DNA of 64,000 nt from Bacillus sp. KH172YL63 (GTDB taxonomy: Bacteria > Bacillota > Bacilli > Bacillales > Bacillaceae_B), in the NCBI RefSeq assembly GCF_011398925.1, contig NZ_AP022842.1, positions 1,724,001 through 1,788,000 of the forward strand. Direction: 5' to 3'. The notes beneath the pieces are model-generated. The model saw nothing but the letters and a program-made list of their open reading frames with translations, was not told the origin of the DNA and did not search any database. Position numbers and translations under genes: made by a program. Of this stretch, positions 63,694 through 64,000 are shown piece by piece. Each line of letters begins with the position of its first letter. Position 1 is the stretch's first letter.

Positions 63694-64000
63694 TTGACAA
63701 AAATACATTCAAATCTCCCATTTCAGTCAAAAACTTACTATGGATGGTCCATCGTGGCAGTATCTGCCCTTTGTGTCTTTTTTTCAGGACCGGGACAAAC
63801 TTATTCGGTTTCTGTTTTCATCGACGCGTACATAAAGGAATTTGGTTGGGGGAGGTCTGAAATTTCCAGTATATACTCTGCCGCGACCCTGCTGGCAGGG
63901 TTATGCATGTTTATGATCGGTCGACTCATTGATCGATATGGGCAGAGGACAATGTTGGTTACGGTGTCGTTTCTGCTTTCCTTTGCATGCTTCTTTAATA
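63694..64000 (+). CDS. MFS transporter (5' part, runs off the window)
   Basis: The first 102 codons of a major facilitator protein. TTG start with TGGAGGAAGAGGG upstream. Three hydrophobic segments are visible: YYGWSIVAVSALCVFFSGPG, then SIYSAATLLAGLCMFMIG and MLVTVSFLLSFACFF. Between helices two and three lies the MFS motif A as GRLIDRYGQR. The N-terminal GPGQTYSVSVFID resembles oxalate/formate-antiporter-like permeases. The substrate cannot be judged from this part. Confidence 0.88.
   Translation, partial: MTKIHSNLPFQSKTYYGWSIVAVSALCVFFSGPGQTYSVSVFIDAYIKEFGWGRSEISSIYSAATLLAGLCMFMIGRLIDRYGQRTMLVTVSFLLSFACFFN

Overview
The window looks like chromosomal DNA of a spore-forming, low-to-mid-GC member of the Bacillaceae, probably a Bacillus or Rossellomorea-type species. 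The reasons are a GerA-type germinant receptor operon, strong AGGAGG-type ribosome binding sites, frequent GTG and TTG starts, T-box and S-box leaders, an RsbR-type stressosome protein, and close matches to Bacillus families (YvrJ, SbcCD, MetI/MetC/YitJ, MhqE/MhqD, YitT, SulP). The genus is inferred; no rRNA or tRNA gene was seen.

Layout. 0-7 kb: a DUF6143-like protein, a 2H phosphoesterase, a lipoprotein, YvrJ and the DNA-end-processing pair SbcD-SbcC. 7.3-12.2 kb: germinant receptor genes A, B and C order (permease, GerA, GerC), a small membrane protein and a type II pantothenate kinase joined to the operon by a 1-base overlap. 12.3-16 kb: a Sco-like copper/thioredoxin lipoprotein, an acetyltransferase, a VanZ protein and a cardiolipin-synthase-like protein. 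16-18 kb: a MITE-like repeat interrupted by an IS4-family insertion. 18-23 kb: HAD and NUDIX enzymes, a YdjM-like membrane protein, a Trp T-box with trpS, and a zinc alcohol dehydrogenase. 23.4-31.2 kb: one S-box-controlled methionine operon, metI-metC-yitJ-metH, covering transsulfuration, methylene-THF reduction and cobalamin-dependent homocysteine methylation. 31.4-40.3 kb: assorted enzymes, including an RsbR paralogue, an mhqE-mhqD quinone detoxification operon with a visible MhqR-type operator, and a fused Ada repair protein. 40.4-47 kb: a zinc-finger membrane protein, GlpQ, a DUF3231 protein, an alpha/beta hydrolase and PlsY-like and YwaF-like membrane proteins. 47.5-49.5 kb: a decayed IS1182-like element inside a palindromic repeat. 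49.5-64 kb: a KinB-like sensor kinase, YitT, a MITE, two tandem threonine T-boxes controlling a short threonyl-tRNA synthetase that lacks the editing domains, PssA, a PadR repressor beside a broken chrA, a dihydroorotate-dehydrogenase-like protein fused to a duplicated membrane domain, UspA, a SulP transporter and the start of an MFS transporter.

Non-coding structure is unusually informative. Four copies of a MITE-like element (about 110-350 bp, terminal inverted repeats starting GGCTCTTTTCG, 8-bp AT-rich target duplications) lie between genes. Some carry a nested 128-bp palindromic core that also occurs alone, and both insertion sequences of the window sit inside that core. About nine of the transcription terminators reuse the same outer stem, ATCCGAACG/CGTTCGGAT. 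A 12-mer, AGGTCCGTCCCT, occurs four times, always between genes. The most distinctive genes are the compact ThrRS and the DHODH-like membrane fusion.
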